In this document: in pieces, positions 35,853 to 48,736 of the stretch
Layout: each line of letters begins with the position of its first letter
Position numbering within the stretch: the stretch's first letter is position 1
NCBI RefSeq assembly: GCF_023278565.1
Contig: NC_064682.1
Coordinates: 124,001 to 188,000 of the forward strand
Length of the DNA: 64,000 bases
Reading direction: 5' to 3'
DNA from: Colletotrichum lupini
Taxonomy: Eukaryota > Ascomycota > Sordariomycetes > Glomerellales > Glomerellaceae
Program-made: the position numbers and the translations under genes
Notes under the pieces: generated by a model
Told to the model about the DNA's origin: nothing
Databases searched by the model: none
The model's input: only the letters and a program-made list of their open reading frames with translations

Positions 35853-38301
35853 AGGCGTTGTCGGATTGATTCCCACAGCAGTCTGGAGTTCTCCCGATTA
35901 CTTTTTCCCTATCTGTACTGTAGTTGTATTTGCGTGGGGGAAGAACATTGCGAGCCAGGTTAAATGGGCAAGGCGTTTGGGGCATTTCATGTACACCGTT
36001 GAAGCGAGCACTATATTCAAGCAAGCTATCGATTACCAAAGGGATGGACGATCTACATTAGTCATTGCTACTTTATCATGATGTGAGGTGTATCATAGCC
36101 CCAACGTCCTCTCGCGGTTGTGATGCTATAAAATCCCGTATAACTTCATCACGCACCGACTTCAATTCACATTGCCAACCGCTGTGACAACTCTGGTTCT
36201 CGTACTCCACGAAGGAAACTCATCTGTGCTAGACCCCTTCAAGGCCGAAATTACCCATCGTCTAGTATCCCAACCATTCCAACTCGAGCTAAGCTGGTGT
36301 ATCATGTCGACATCCACGGCTCAAAGTCCGACGAGGATTGCCAGGAGATGGCCGCAAGAGAAAAAAAGACAAAAGGCCGAAGCAAATTCAGGAAACCACT
36401 CCGCCCATCCCGGACGGCACCGGCAGTCCCGTAAGCCCCATTTATTTTCCCGACTGGCCCCTCCCAAGTCCGTCCACGATCCCGTCCGATCCGCACGATC
36501 GATGGTCGAGAGGCCTTCTAATCGTTGACGTTTTCTCAGAAGTTGCATGAATTCTCCCGGCCGAACTACCCGAATCGTCCCGTAGAAACCAGATTGAAGA
36601 AAAAAAGACCGCGGCCTTCTTGTTTCCCCCCTCCCCCTGGACACCACCTGCCGTCTTGTCATTTGCATCCTACATCCCGCAATGACCTCACTGCTTTTAC
36701 GGGCCTCGACCCCGCCAGACCGTTTTGCGGCGCACCGCGGTCCGTATTCCAATACGCGCGAGCCGTGTCGCAAGTATGTCCAGGCACACGATTTTTGTCC
36801 CCACGGAAGAGTTTCTGGCGTTTCAATCATATTCAGGGCAGGCGGCAGACGGCCTCGGCATCGACAGCAGGACAATACAGCACAGCACGGTTCACCCATT
36901 TCCCCTGTCGCGAGTTAAGGCGAGCCAAAAAAAAAAAGAAAAGAAAGAAAAAAGCCCGGCAAGAACGCATAATCCAAGGCGGAGGGGGTCCGAGGGGGGA
37001 TAACAGCATTACCCGGTGTCCTTCGGCCATCCGTTTTCGCAGCCATTGATTCTTTTGCTTTGATACCGTTTACGATCCCTCGGGTAATCCCAAGATCTGC
37101 AGGGTGTGACTTGGAAATCCGAGAATTCTTACACGGTAGAATAAGGTATGAGAAAAGCGCCAACCGACACGAGACTGATTGGTTTTACGACGGACTCTTC
37201 CCTGATCAGCATCCGCATCAGCACCAAGCAGTACCGCCTCACCATCACGAGACGCAGCTTAGAAGAACTCTCAAACTGTGATACACCGCCCCGGGCTTAC
37301 CATACTATCCAATCCGAAATAGACAGGCATGGCAAATCTTCTACATACTCCCGCGGAAAGCGTAGTCACCTCGCTGCACGATACGATTCAGCAACCCTTG
37401 AAGATCATCGCCAGTGACGTGGTGGGGGTTGGCTACCCCAGCAAAGGTGAACGTCACCCACGTCAGGGTCAGTCAGGCACGGAAGTCTTCTGCAAGCAGT
37501 TTGAGTCCAGCGGCCAGGCGACCAGCCACATGGCAAACTCCCAGAAAGAGCCTTTTCCCTCCCCCTCTACATAAACGAGATGCCTTGATTTTAAAGTGAT
37601 TTGCGTTAGGGTGGAAGGGGAGACCCGATCAGAGGGGGGGGGGGCGGGCGACGTAACTTCGTCGTAGGGCTCATTCTAGCTTTTTACCTTTTGTCTTTTT
37701 TATCCTTTCTCTGTATGTGTGTAATCACCAACAACCCACGGCCCAATGGCCCCCTTGACTCCTGAGAAACCGTTTAAACTCTCCCAGGATTCCGGGTTCT
37801 TTGCATCCCGCTGCGTTCGACTGACACGGCTCCAGTTGCTCTGTCACCGTCACTGGGCCGGGCCTGGCAACTTGCAAGGTAAGGATTCTCGCAGGCATCT
37901 ATGTAAGTCCCTCCGCCACGAATCAGTTTGGTGTTGAAATCTTTTTTCCTCGCTGATGTCATTGCCTGCCACGCTACGCCACGCCACGCCGCGAAGCCTC
38001 TTTTTTCCTTTCCCAGGGTTCCCGCGCGGATGGAGCTGCCAAAGAGTCTAAACCCCCTGGAAACGTCGCTTCCGAAGCGGACACGATGTTGTCACTGGCT
38101 CCTGTTGCCCCTCTCGCCGCCGCTCCAAGCAAGACACAACTACTTTACGGAGTACCCTTTTGCTAGTCAATGGGCACAGTATTTGTGCGTACAAAAGTGA
38201 GTAAAGTAGTGCATCCGTGGCGTAATAGTGACAGTGTGCGCGGGGTTGGTCCCTCCCGAGCAGGAAACCCAAGCAGCCGGCAAGGATAACTCGAAGAAGA
38301 C
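35853..38301. other. Intergenic, nothing recognised
   Basis: No convincing coding frame. There is an A-rich run (AAAAGAAAAGAAAG type) near 36927-36955, an imperfect G-run near 37636, and a TACGGAGTAC motif at 38146-38155. Confidence 0.45.
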
Positions 38302-38357
38302 GAAGAAGAAGAAGAAGAAGAAGAAGAAGAAGAAGAAGAAGAAGAAGAAGAAGAAGA
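38302..38357 (+). repeat. (GAA)n microsatellite
   Basis: About 18 GAA units in a row with one interruption at the left edge. It ends eight bases before the start of the long C tract. Confidence 0.95.
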
Positions 38358-38364
38358 GGACGAA

Positions 38365-38370
38365 CCCCCG

Positions 38371-38465
<95 letters not shown>

Positions 38466-38525
38466 ACCCCCCCCCCCCCGACCCGCCCCCCCCCACCCCC
38501 CCCCCCACCCCCCCCCCCCCCCCCC
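38365..38525 (+). repeat. C-homopolymer tract, longest pure run 95 nt
   Basis: Positions 38371-38465 are 95 uninterrupted C residues. The tract continues to 38525 with a few A and G interruptions. No coding function is plausible. Confidence 0.95.
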
Positions 38526-39149
38526 TTTCTGCCCCTCCATCGAACCTTGACGTCATCGCCACGACGCCGGACCACGCGCCGCGTCTCAGTTGATGAACGA
38601 CATGGAAAACCTCTTGTCGCGATTTCCACGATACCATGACTCCATCCCGTGGCGAAACCTGTCTGTTATGCTCACCGTCTTTGTGCCTTGTGGAACAACC
38701 ACCCCATGAATCTAACTCTCACTCTCCGTCGGTTTGGCTGATCTGATGATTCCGTTTTCCCACAGTTCGGCCTGCTTGACATCCACACAACCATCAAGTT
38801 CGACGGTCCGGTGCGGTGTGCGTGCGGTATCGGAACCTTTGGGGGGGGGGGGGTGAGTGTGTTCTGTCACCATGTGGTTCAACCGTATTGCATCGGACCC
38901 AAAAGACGAGGGGCATGAACACCATCCACACCTCCATACGCAGCAACTAAAACGTTGATTGACTCCATCACCAAAACTTGCGACGACTCGCGCATTTCAA
39001 CTCGTCGCAACCTCATTCGCCTCCCAACCCGGAGCTTCTCCGCCGATGCAAGATAGCACTGTCATGACGGAAGGCAAAAAATTTGCCATCTTTGTCAAAA
39101 TAATGCCTTTTTTTTTCTTTCTTCTCTTGCACATGTTTCGCCGCCGCGA
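38526..39149. other. Intergenic, nothing recognised
   Basis: Contains a G13 run at 38841-38853 and no supported gene. Confidence 0.45.
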
Positions 39150-39164
39150 CCCGGTCCTCTGTAC
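39150..39164 (+). repeat. 15-bp direct repeat, left copy
   Basis: CCCGGTCCTCTGTAC is repeated exactly at 39863-39877 on the other side of the AT-rich block and could be a target-site duplication. Confidence 0.65.
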
Positions 39165-39862
39165 TAAGTACCTTATTATCAAAAAAAAGTTAATTCTTTC
39201 TAAGTTATAAGTATAAGAATATAGTTTTAATAAAATAGTATAGTACCTATTTAATACTTAAATTAAAATACTTTTTTAAGCTTACTATAAAAAAAATTAT
39301 ATTACTAACTACTTATTATCGAGGTCCGTAAGTAGTACTATAGCTTTAATTATTATAGCTTTAATTATTATAATTTTAACTATAATAGCTTTATTTATAA
39401 TAAATAAAAAGTTTAATTATAAGTCCTTTAAAAGCCTTTTTTTAAGAGCTATAAGAGCCTCTAAGTTAAGTTAAAATACTTATTAAAATATTAATAACTA
39501 AACTAACCTTATAATAACGACCTTAATAAAAGACTTAGTAAATAATACTAGAATCCTCGCCGACGTTAAGTACGATTTACGAAGCGTAGTAACGCGGCTA
39601 TAGAGCATTGCTAATATATCCTACGCTAAGAAGGGCATTATTAGTACTAACGAGACGGACAGGGCCGTATATAACACTAGCCTATTAATAAGCTATCGAA
39701 ACTGCGATTCTAGCGATCCCTTGACGAGGGAGAGGGTAGAATAGAGGAAAGAATGGGTAAGAAAAGGGTTAAGGTTGAACAGTGCGGAATTCGAGGGCAG
39801 GGTAGCGTCTACATGTACTGCGGCAATCCTCTAGTAATGCAAAACGATGGAGTTAAACAGTG
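39165..39862. mobile_element. RIP-mutated insertion, probably a dead transposon fragment
   Basis: This block is strongly AT-rich in its left 440 bases and dense in TpA. From 39181 to 39606 there is not one CpA or TpG dinucleotide, while CpG is still present; that is the mark of repeat-induced point mutation. It has no open frame of note. It is bounded by an exact 15-bp direct repeat, a length that fits target-site duplications of LINE-type elements, but no terminal inverted repeat or clear poly(A) tail was seen, so the element class is open. Confidence 0.75.
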
Positions 39863-39877
39863 CCCGGTCCTCTGTAC
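39863..39877 (+). repeat. 15-bp direct repeat, right copy
   Basis: Exact copy of 39150-39164. Confidence 0.65.
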
Positions 39878-42800
39878 CTTTAAGCCTTTTTGGTCAATGA
39901 TGTGCGCTACAAGCCCGCAACTTGCAACAGATGGACCCGTGAGCGGAGCCGCCAGTGCTTCTTCTTTCGTGTTTCCTCGGCCGTATGTAGATCTCTTGGT
40001 GGGAAAGCTGCGGAGACGTTTCCCCCGAAGCAATGTACGATCGCCGTTCGCCGCAGCCAACACACGCGAGAAATACCCCGAGGGCAACGCCTATCTTCAC
40101 ACCTCACCAAGTACCCTTTGTATACTACATCCCGCCGTTTGATAACATGTACGGTAGAATCGACTGTAGTGTGTCGCCGCCGCGCCGTCGGCGGGTATCG
40201 TGCATAAAACATAACATCACCAATGATGTTTCTGTTTGTCTGGGTGAAGTGTGCATCAAACATCCAAACCTTCAGGAATGCCCATATTGGTCCGGCGCCG
40301 GTACCTACCAGAGAGCGAACCGGTCACATGGCCTTTGCCGACCGGCAAGGCGCCCGTCATGCGGCATGCCACAACTGGACAAAGGATGCCCGCCGTTGGC
40401 CGGCACTCGAACCCAATCACTCACTCTTCACGGCAATCGTCTATAGAGCACTGAATAGATGTATGCGTTGCAACTTGCGGCAAGGCTCTGGGTCCTCGTG
40501 ACTGCTGCCTCATGGCTCTGGAAACCAACCCTGATCCCCGCCTCTTCACCGAGGATTGGTTGAACGAGATCGCAGCTGGTGACTTAACCCCCATCCCCGC
40601 GATAAGCCGCAAATCGAGATCTTCCATCCTCTTGACACTTTTTTTGACATGTGGCTCTCTGCCCGGCGGCCATCTCCTTGTGGCGGGCCTCACCGACCGT
40701 TTTCCGTGCGTCTGGCGCGGCCCGTAACTTCAAAAGAAAGGAGCCGACACTTTTGCCGGTATACCTACTTGAAGCGCCCGGTTTACGAAAGTGTGGATGC
40801 GTGTGTCTATACGGCATGCGCGACGATCAGAGTTCTTCTGTGAGAGATTCTAGGTTTTCTGCAGCGTGCCAAGCGATACTCCGGGTACAAGACGAGATAC
40901 AGTTGCAGTTGGTCAATCGAGTCCTTCCTCGAAACGCCGTGCCTTGCTCCGGTGAGCCGGTCCCAAGAAACGCCAAAGTATTGCCGTTGCCGGACTTGGT
41001 CCGAGGATGAGGATGTGCATCGAGTGCGGGAAAACATTCTTCTTCTTCGACTCTTGGTGCAAATTGTGGCCTCAATAGGCTTTCCCCATGCGGTTGGATG
41101 GCATGCGCGACGCTGCCGTGACCGCTACGAGGACTCGAGCCGAGTCGAAGAAGGCCAGTAGATCCCGCGAGAACTGATTCAGGCCGTTTCATACGGGATG
41201 GTCGCAATGTGCGTGAATGAGTCGGTGCTCTTTCGGCTATGCCCGAGTCGGTCGGTGTACGTATCTCCATTGTCGCGTGGAATTCGGTGACTTGAGACGA
41301 CATGCTGTACACTACGGATACGGTGTGTGCGTGTTTGGTTTGAACCGTAAAGATTCATGTTGGGACTAATCCTGCACACTTGGGCTTAGGCATCTAGGTA
41401 GTCCTGTCTTCCGATACGGTACCTAGAACTCTGAGATGGCCAACGGAAAACTGTAACGGAGGGTGTATGGATGGCCGGCCGGACGGTCAGCGGTCTGGAG
41501 TCCTCAGTCCCGTCGTACGTAGTCTTCCGTGCCATCTTCTGTAGCATCTACCCTAAGGCCAGGTTCGCTGCGCGCTTCCATCCTCCCGTGGCCTCGGCGC
41601 CCCCTCTCTGTCGACGCGGGGTACCCAGCGATCGCCCGGCCGCAAAGGACCCTGATGCACCGAATCCGCTGTAACCCGACTTACTCACGTTCCGTGGGTA
41701 GCTTTGGGACGCACAACGTGCCTCTGGGGATCGCATCTGGTAAGCACCAGCCACAGGCGAGGTTCCATACATGACATGACCGGGCCGATGCCTGTGCCGC
41801 CATTTGGAGCAGATACAAGAGGGAAAACTCACGTCTTTGCTGGTGGAAAAGTCGGGGTGTTGCTGACGGAAGCAATCGTGGCACAGCTCGAGCATCAGCA
41901 ACCACCCTTGGTGAGCAGCCCAACCAACAACCCAAGAGAAGGGGCCATGTCGTGCGTCTTTGGTCCCTCCATCTGGGCTCCGCACTGGCGGGAGATGCGG
42001 CTACGGGATGGGTGGGTGGGAAGCGGGTGACTGGCCGGAAAGTCACGAGGCTCTGGTTCGCCGGACCGTTGACGAGTCCAGGTGAGCACGCCGTGATATT
42101 CTCGCCATGTCCGCCGCCCGTGACCGGTTTGGGCAGGAGGACACTGCGAAGTCGTGGTGGGATGCCATGCCAAACGGTTCGGCGGCTACACATACTCTTG
42201 TCTTTAGGAGTGTGAGGGGGGAGGAGGGGTTGATGGTCTTGCTCAAAGGTTACATCCCCAACATCTGGCATCTGACAGACCACCCACTTGAGCTCGATGC
42301 CTAGTATTTCGGTGATGAGTCGTAATATGGGGGTTCATGGCACTTTTGGGATCCAGAGAGGCCAAAGGAGGTCACCGAGGCCAGCGCGGGAAACGCGTGG
42401 ATGAAAGGCCAGAACGGCAAGGATGACTGTGATGCCACTACTCAGTTGCGTGCTCTTGTATTCTTGTTGTACCACGTTCCGCGCCCAACGCGAAGACGAG
42501 ATGCTAAAGTCTAAATCGTCTCCTCAACGCAGCCCATTTGTCGGGCCTGCGATGGGGTTACACGCGAGTGACAGGTACGAGATGCAGCATGCGTGTGTCT
42601 TTTACAGAAACAAAAGTAAGCCCGACTCATCCATCCATCCTCGTTGGGGGCCTAGTAGCCAGGCAGACGATCCAATGGAGGGGCTCCGAATGCAAACCTA
42701 GACACCTGGGATGGGCTTTGGGCCATATTCCATGACCAAAGCATGGCGATTGGGTGCGTTTTCGCGAATTGGCTAGCAGCGCGGGATACTTCGCACCATG

Positions 42801-45800
42801 GACATTTAGTGTTGGGTACCAATCTAGAACAATGAACATTAGGGTACGGAACAACGGGGTCGAGAGCGCCATCCGTCTCGGGTTCCAAGTACCGCAACAT
42901 GACATGGTCTGGCTTCCTTTATTTGAAATGCATGGCGAGATGCAGATGACTGGACTCTAGCTCTAGACTCAGGAGACCTTCGTGCGACTGGTGGATATTG
43001 CAAGTGTTGGCTGACTGCCCGACTAGGCATCCCATGTTTTTTCCCCCCTCCTTCTATTTTGTTATCGCGCCTCTTCCCGCTGGCGTGGTCAACGGCGGGC
43101 ATATGAGACGAGGTTGTGCTTTGATACCCAGGCGGTCCATCCATACTGCGGCAGCTATTTTGATAATGGCTGTTTTGATGAAATGAGGGGACGTCTGGGG
43201 TTGAAAGAGGGGAGGAGTGTTGGCGCGACGAGCAGCCAAAAACGGCTCAAGAAGAGCACGGATGGTGGCTTCACAGACGGATTCCGCTGTCAGGTCCTTC
43301 AGTTTCGAGCAAGTCTGTCCAGAAGCAGACTTTGGGTACGGGGCATGGGGCGATGCATCAGTCTGGCGTGATGATATTCTGGGGGTTAAATGAGTTGATC
43401 GTTGGCGATGAACCGATAAAATTGCGCGTCGCATACCGATGCGCGTATGCCCCCAGATGCCCCAGATGGCGAGATGACAATCGGCAGCTCGTTCTTTTTT
43501 CGATATCCAGATTCAAGGATGACACTGACGGGTGCCCAGTTAAAAAGGCTGTGGACTGTGTAACCGTGGTTCAGCATCCGAGGTCCCCATTACATTCAGC
43601 AATATCCGGACGGGCCTTCAGGGCAGAACGGGTAGCGTCCGTATTTGATTGCAGGGTTGGTCCTTTGGCACAGCCTGCCAAGATCCAGGAGGAGGAAACG
43701 ATAGAGGCCACAGACCAAGGGGCAGAGGGGCCAAGCCAAGAGAAGGATGTGCCGTCCATCCATCACCGTATCAGTCCCTTTGACGGAGCCTTGTCACCGT
43801 CGTCGACGCTGCCCTGTCTCGAGATTCGGGCCCTTTTATCAAGGTTGTCGGTCTAATGCTTCAGAGTGCGAGATGGACACGCAAGCAGGACGAGCATAGG
43901 AGCCCCAGCGTGTTTGTACAATGTCTGGCTATAGCAGTACTTCGTGAGGTTCTCTAGCGGACGAGCTGATGGCGATGTCGTATCGAGTGTTTCTTCGTGT
44001 CAGTCTCGCGCGTCTCATCCATCTTTGATATGACGTGTTTGTCGGCCAGGTTCCGCCATAGGATCCAAGAGGCGATACACATGCTTGGCTGGCGCACATC
44101 ATTTTCCGAGTCAGGTATTCGAGGCTCAACAACGCTGCGGGTGTGGTACCAATGTACTCTGGCACTTGTAGGTATCTGCAAAGGGACAAGAGCCAAGATC
44201 TGAAGCTTGACATGATCTGCAGCAGCCCTTTGGTATCTTGACTCTTGACACACCAGGGGCCTCGGGAATACTTACGAGGCAGACGATCAACAAAGGCGAC
44301 GACGGACGGAAATACTCTTTACGGGTAGAGGCGTCGATTAGGTAAATAGAAAAACAATAACCTGCGAGGTTCGAGCGTGCGTTTGGTTGAAAAGTAAAGA
44401 CCTTATTCTTGACGAAACAGACAGCGGGAGCCAGTGACTGGAGAAATGCAGCAGGTTGGCGTGTCATTGGCGGGCTGAAGACGGAGATAATCTGGCAGGC
44501 GAGACAAATGCACAAAGTTGGAGCCTTTGGACGAGAAACTTGAAGGAGAGACGCTCACCTCACTCGGTGAGATGAAAGACGGTATAGATGGCGTAGACGG
44601 TAGATTGGGACGGTGGGCGACGGACTGACGGTCGGTGTGTCAGTGTCAAAAGTGGAAGGAACCCCCCATCTTTTGGACGGAGACATTGGTGGAACCGAGG
44701 TGCCCTGGTGGTGCAGCCCTGCAAATTAGGGGATCGCAAGTGCAAAACAAGAAGAAGGTAAAGGCAGGTACGTCGAGTACGTATCCGTCGCTCCATGCCT
44801 TGTAGAGTAAGGTAAGGTAAGTATCGAACCCCCTGCTGCCTTCCATCCTCAGCGAGTTCTCACTCCTCGCGGCAGGTCACCTTCCATTCGCCGTCAGCCG
44901 GTCTCGTAAAGCAAAGTACCTGCGTACTCCGTACCTATCATCCGTATCTCGTCCAGTCCTGAACGCCGTATCCGAATTTAGGTAGTTACGAACCGTCTTG
45001 CCTCGGTCATGGTCACCCGTGCCTGGCCTCAAAGTCCGTTTCGCTTCGTTATCTCAACGGAAGACGGCCGAGCCGAGAAATCCACGCCTGGTCCGCCCGA
45101 GGCGCCGTGTCTTCCTTTTCCCCATCTTGTTTCTCAAAAATCCCCTCAGCAAAAAAGACAAGAGATGGGATCGTGTTGAAGGGCCTGGTTGGTCTTCTGC
45201 CTTTTCTGCCTGCCATGGCCGAAGCGACGCCGCGACCTGCCTTCTAGGGTGCCTGACTCCCGCCTGAGGAGGTAACCTGCAGCCCGCAATGTGCCAGTGC
45301 CCTCCCCCGGAGCCCTGTCTTGCCTGGTGGCCATGCACCCCAAGGTTTCCCCTCCGTGTAAGAGGTGAGAGGGTCGACATGTGCATCTGCAGATCATGGC
45401 AGTGTAAAGGTACTTTGGCCTTCAGCCACGGACGGCCGCCCTGGTGCTGACAGGAACGGACGTATTCCGTTCTCGGCGTGTACGGATACTTGCCCAGGGC
45501 TTACAGTGAACTGTTATCCGCGTCATTACTCGCCGCCGGTCCCAGGTTTTGAGTGCTGTATCATCGCTGCAATCCTCGGCCGTGTCATGGACTCATTCAT
45601 GGCTCAATGTTTGAATATCAAGTACGTAGTCCGGCAATCGACTCCCATCAGGATGTGCTTGTGGCTGTTATTCTGTCATTTTATCTTGGCCTCCCGTCAG
45701 CTTGATCCAATACCGCCCGGTCGTGCTGCGGTCCTATTTTATGACAGCCGCCAGATAAGGCACGGATAAGAAGGCCGGGAATGACACAAGATTACAGATA

Positions 45801-48373
45801 ATCTTGAATTCGCAAAGGTCAGCTCCTGTAGGTACCTAGCTACTCCGCCTTTTCGCCATCATCATCCATGATTCTACTACCTTACGCAGTACCTTGGTAT
45901 ATCTTGCTCTACGGATACCCGCCCTTTGCCTTGTCCTTTATTCTTCCGTTTCAAACGGATCCCCGGGGCCCTCGGCAGAAAGAAGAAACACCAGAGTGCA
46001 GGGAGTGAGGGGATTAGCCAGACATTCGATCGATACAGATATACCAATCTCAGATCTATAGGTAAAATCACGACCTGCACCGACTTAGCGCTGTCTTTCG
46101 TGTATTCTCTCGGCAATATGCCTCAGCTGCCCAATGTCTCCAGATGTATCTGTATCTCACGCACGGCCAACGCCATTCACGGATATTCCAAAGTGTTCAG
46201 CTGCCGGGCAGATAAACACCGTAGTGCCTACGGACAGTGTAGACTTTCAAACCCTCTCCCCCAATCGCATCGTCGTGGTCCACGATCCAGGCCATCTAGG
46301 CCGCCCAGGCCATCCAGAAGCAGGCTGCACATTTTGAGGTTGCAAATACCCCAAGAGTCCAGACCTCTCCGATGGTCCATCCAAGCTCCTATGGTAGCCT
46401 TCATTCCGGACACCGACACGTCGGCAGTCCAGATTACCCCAAGCCATCTCACGGAGCAAAGCTTGCAACGGGCTAGAGTTACAGCCACGTCGCCGACTTG
46501 GACGGAGCGAAGGAGTCCAGCAATAAGGTAGTTGAATCATCACGACCGAAGCCGGTGGTATCATGAAAGTACCTACGCTTCCACTTCCGGAACCCCCCGC
46601 ACCAACACCATCAACATCGGGCACCACCAGTCTGATTCCTCCGACTCGGACTCTTTTCTTCTGACGGGAATCTTCAAGTCCAACAAGTCCTTCACCCACA
46701 AAACTCAGACCCGACACTTCGCGGCCTGCTGAGCCGAAACAAGGCCGCATCAGCAGTCTCAATACTCGGTATCGGCCTCGCCATCAGCACCAATACCATC
46801 GTCTCGGCATCAGCAAACCACCGCAGTGTGGCACTCGTGCATCAAATGGACCAATACTCTGCACTCCGTACACCGTACCCAATCCAATATCAGGCTCACG
46901 CACCTCACCTCACCTCAGACTCTCTCAGTCAGCCTGCCCTCCGACTATTGACTATTGAATGCGACCCCCCTGCCTCCGCCATTCCGACTTGCTGGGCAGA
47001 AGGAACAAGATTTGAGACAAGAGTCACCGAGAAGACGCGTCTTCAGCTGAGAGGTGAAGCCAGCCGACCACGTAGGACCTACCTACCAGTGCCAACACAC
47101 AGCAGCTGGCACTGAAGCTGCACAGTCCCTTTGGTCCTGACCTGGGCAGCTGGGCTGAACTCGACCCGATGTGTGTCCAGCTCACCCGGACTTTCGCGTT
47201 AGGCTCTCTCTGGCCTCTACCTCTACCTTGCTTCCATTTCGGTGAGGCGTGGGTGAGTTACTTACTTCCATTTGTTAGGTGCGTGTACCCATTAAAACGG
47301 ACTTGGAAGTCATCGAAGAAAGGCCGTCGCACCGTTTCGCTCTCCGTTTTCCGTTTCCCCCCCCCCCCTTGCGCCCTCGCCTGTTCTCTCCACCCCTGCC
47401 CGCGGTTGCCCTACCTTACCTTACTCGGTCTCCACTGGGAAGGGGGTCGCCCACTTCCTTCCCACTCTGCACAGACCGGGAAGTCCACCCCTGCCCCCTC
47501 CTTCCCTCCTTCTCACAAGTTCACACATGTCACTCTGTCTCCTTCCCCCTTCCTTCCCACACCCACACACAGCGGGTTCGGTACCTACGGTGCTCCTTCC
47601 CGCCACGCGAGGCCAACCTGAAATAATACGGGGAAAGGACCGCACCCACGCACTTGCTGCCTTGCAGCCCACAATCCCATAATCCATAATAACCCAGCCT
47701 TCACCCGCATCCATCCATCGTGACGGCCTCCTCCCGATTCTCTTTCTACTCTATTCCGCGACTCTGACATCCCGCCATACCGCAGTGACCGAACTTTCAA
47801 AGCGCCTCAACGATCTCACAATAGGCCTCCTCCTCCGCCGCCTCATACAAGTCTACACACATACGCCTCCACTCACTACCGCTCCGCCGATCCGCCCTCT
47901 ACTCGATCCAGCCCACACCGTCTAGTGCTGTCTCGCCCTGCCTCATTCTCATCGGCAACCGAACAAAGGAAAACGAACATTTCCTACTCTGCCAGTAAAT
48001 TCTTTTACTGGACCCTTGGATATCCGAACGCCCGCCCGCCTGGATTCTTTGTCGCTTTCGTCGATATTTCCAGCACACCCTCCCGTCATTCCGAATTCCA
48101 GAGTCCAGACTTCCCTGCTCTCTGCCACCCCGTCCCAGCTATAACTCAAGGGTCCCTGTCTTGGAGGCTTAAATAACTCCAGCTGCGATCACCCCGGCTT
48201 TTTCAAAACACCATCAGCCAAGCAACTCATCTACGCGAAAACCAGCATCACGCGTCATTTATCTCACGTCTACACAAAACACAACCATAAAGGACCCGCG
48301 CATTCCATCCCATCTTGCATTCCTACCCGCCTTCCAGTCCACAACTAGCCGCCACTAGCAGACTACATACAAA
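39878..48373. other. Long gene-poor stretch
   Basis: About 8.5 kb without a supported gene. Open frames up to about 200 codons occur on both strands but show no domain, signal peptide, membrane pattern or plausible splice partners. The last kilobase (47300-48370) is strongly pyrimidine-rich on the plus strand and probably contains the promoter and a long 5' UTR of the gene at 48374. GTACTCCGTAC at 44924-44934 and CACTCCGTAC near 46862 repeat a motif seen elsewhere in the window. Confidence 0.45.
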
Positions 48374-48736
48374 ATGTCACCAGCACAAGACCAATATTAC
48401 TACGTTGTTCCCAACGCCAGCGCCATGGATCCCAACGCTAGAGAATTTGACCTCGCTTCACAAGGCTGGATTCAGGCCACCATAATCGAAGATGACGATC
48501 TCATGTTTGGCGGCAAGTCTTTGAGCACCTGGTATGAGGAGGAGAGGAGACGCCTGAGCAACGGTTCCTCGGACGAGGAGGAGCACCGCGGTCGCCAACG
48601 GGTAAGCCACAATGCCTCGTGAAGCCTGCTCGCGAACGCCACTGACTTTTTCAAGGTCCGCAAGCACCACTCTTCTCACAAGCATCATCACCACTCCTCG
48701 AAGCAGCACTCTGCCAGCTCCGACAAGAAGCACTAA
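48374..48736 (+). CDS. Small hydrophilic protein with His/Lys-rich tail, function unknown
   Basis: Two exons, 48374-48601 and 48656-48736, give 102 residues. The 54-nt intron has a GTAAGC donor, a CTGAC branch site and an AAG acceptor. The N-terminus begins MSPAQDQYYYVVPNASAMDP, followed by a segment with IIEDDDLMFGGKSLSTWYEEERRR and then a Ser/Glu-rich stretch. The second exon is almost only His, Lys and Ser and could bind metal ions or nucleic acid. Without splicing the frame would end after 82 residues. There is no signal peptide or membrane segment. I do not recognise the family. The long pyrimidine-rich leader suggests regulated or strong expression. Confidence 0.62.

Noticed and set aside
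38228..38593. Plus-strand frame coding a poly-Lys then poly-Pro protein
   Set aside because: It is only the translation of the GAA and C simple repeats; the antisense poly-Gly and poly-Ser frames are the same artefact.
40370..40420. GGTTCGAGT string on the minus strand, like a tRNA T-loop
   Set aside because: The flanking five bases do not pair and no acceptor or anticodon stem can be drawn.
41681..42283. 200-codon minus-strand frame, and similar ones at 45926-46762
   Set aside because: Composition looks like translated non-coding DNA (Arg, Pro, Ser, Trp, Cys mixed without pattern).
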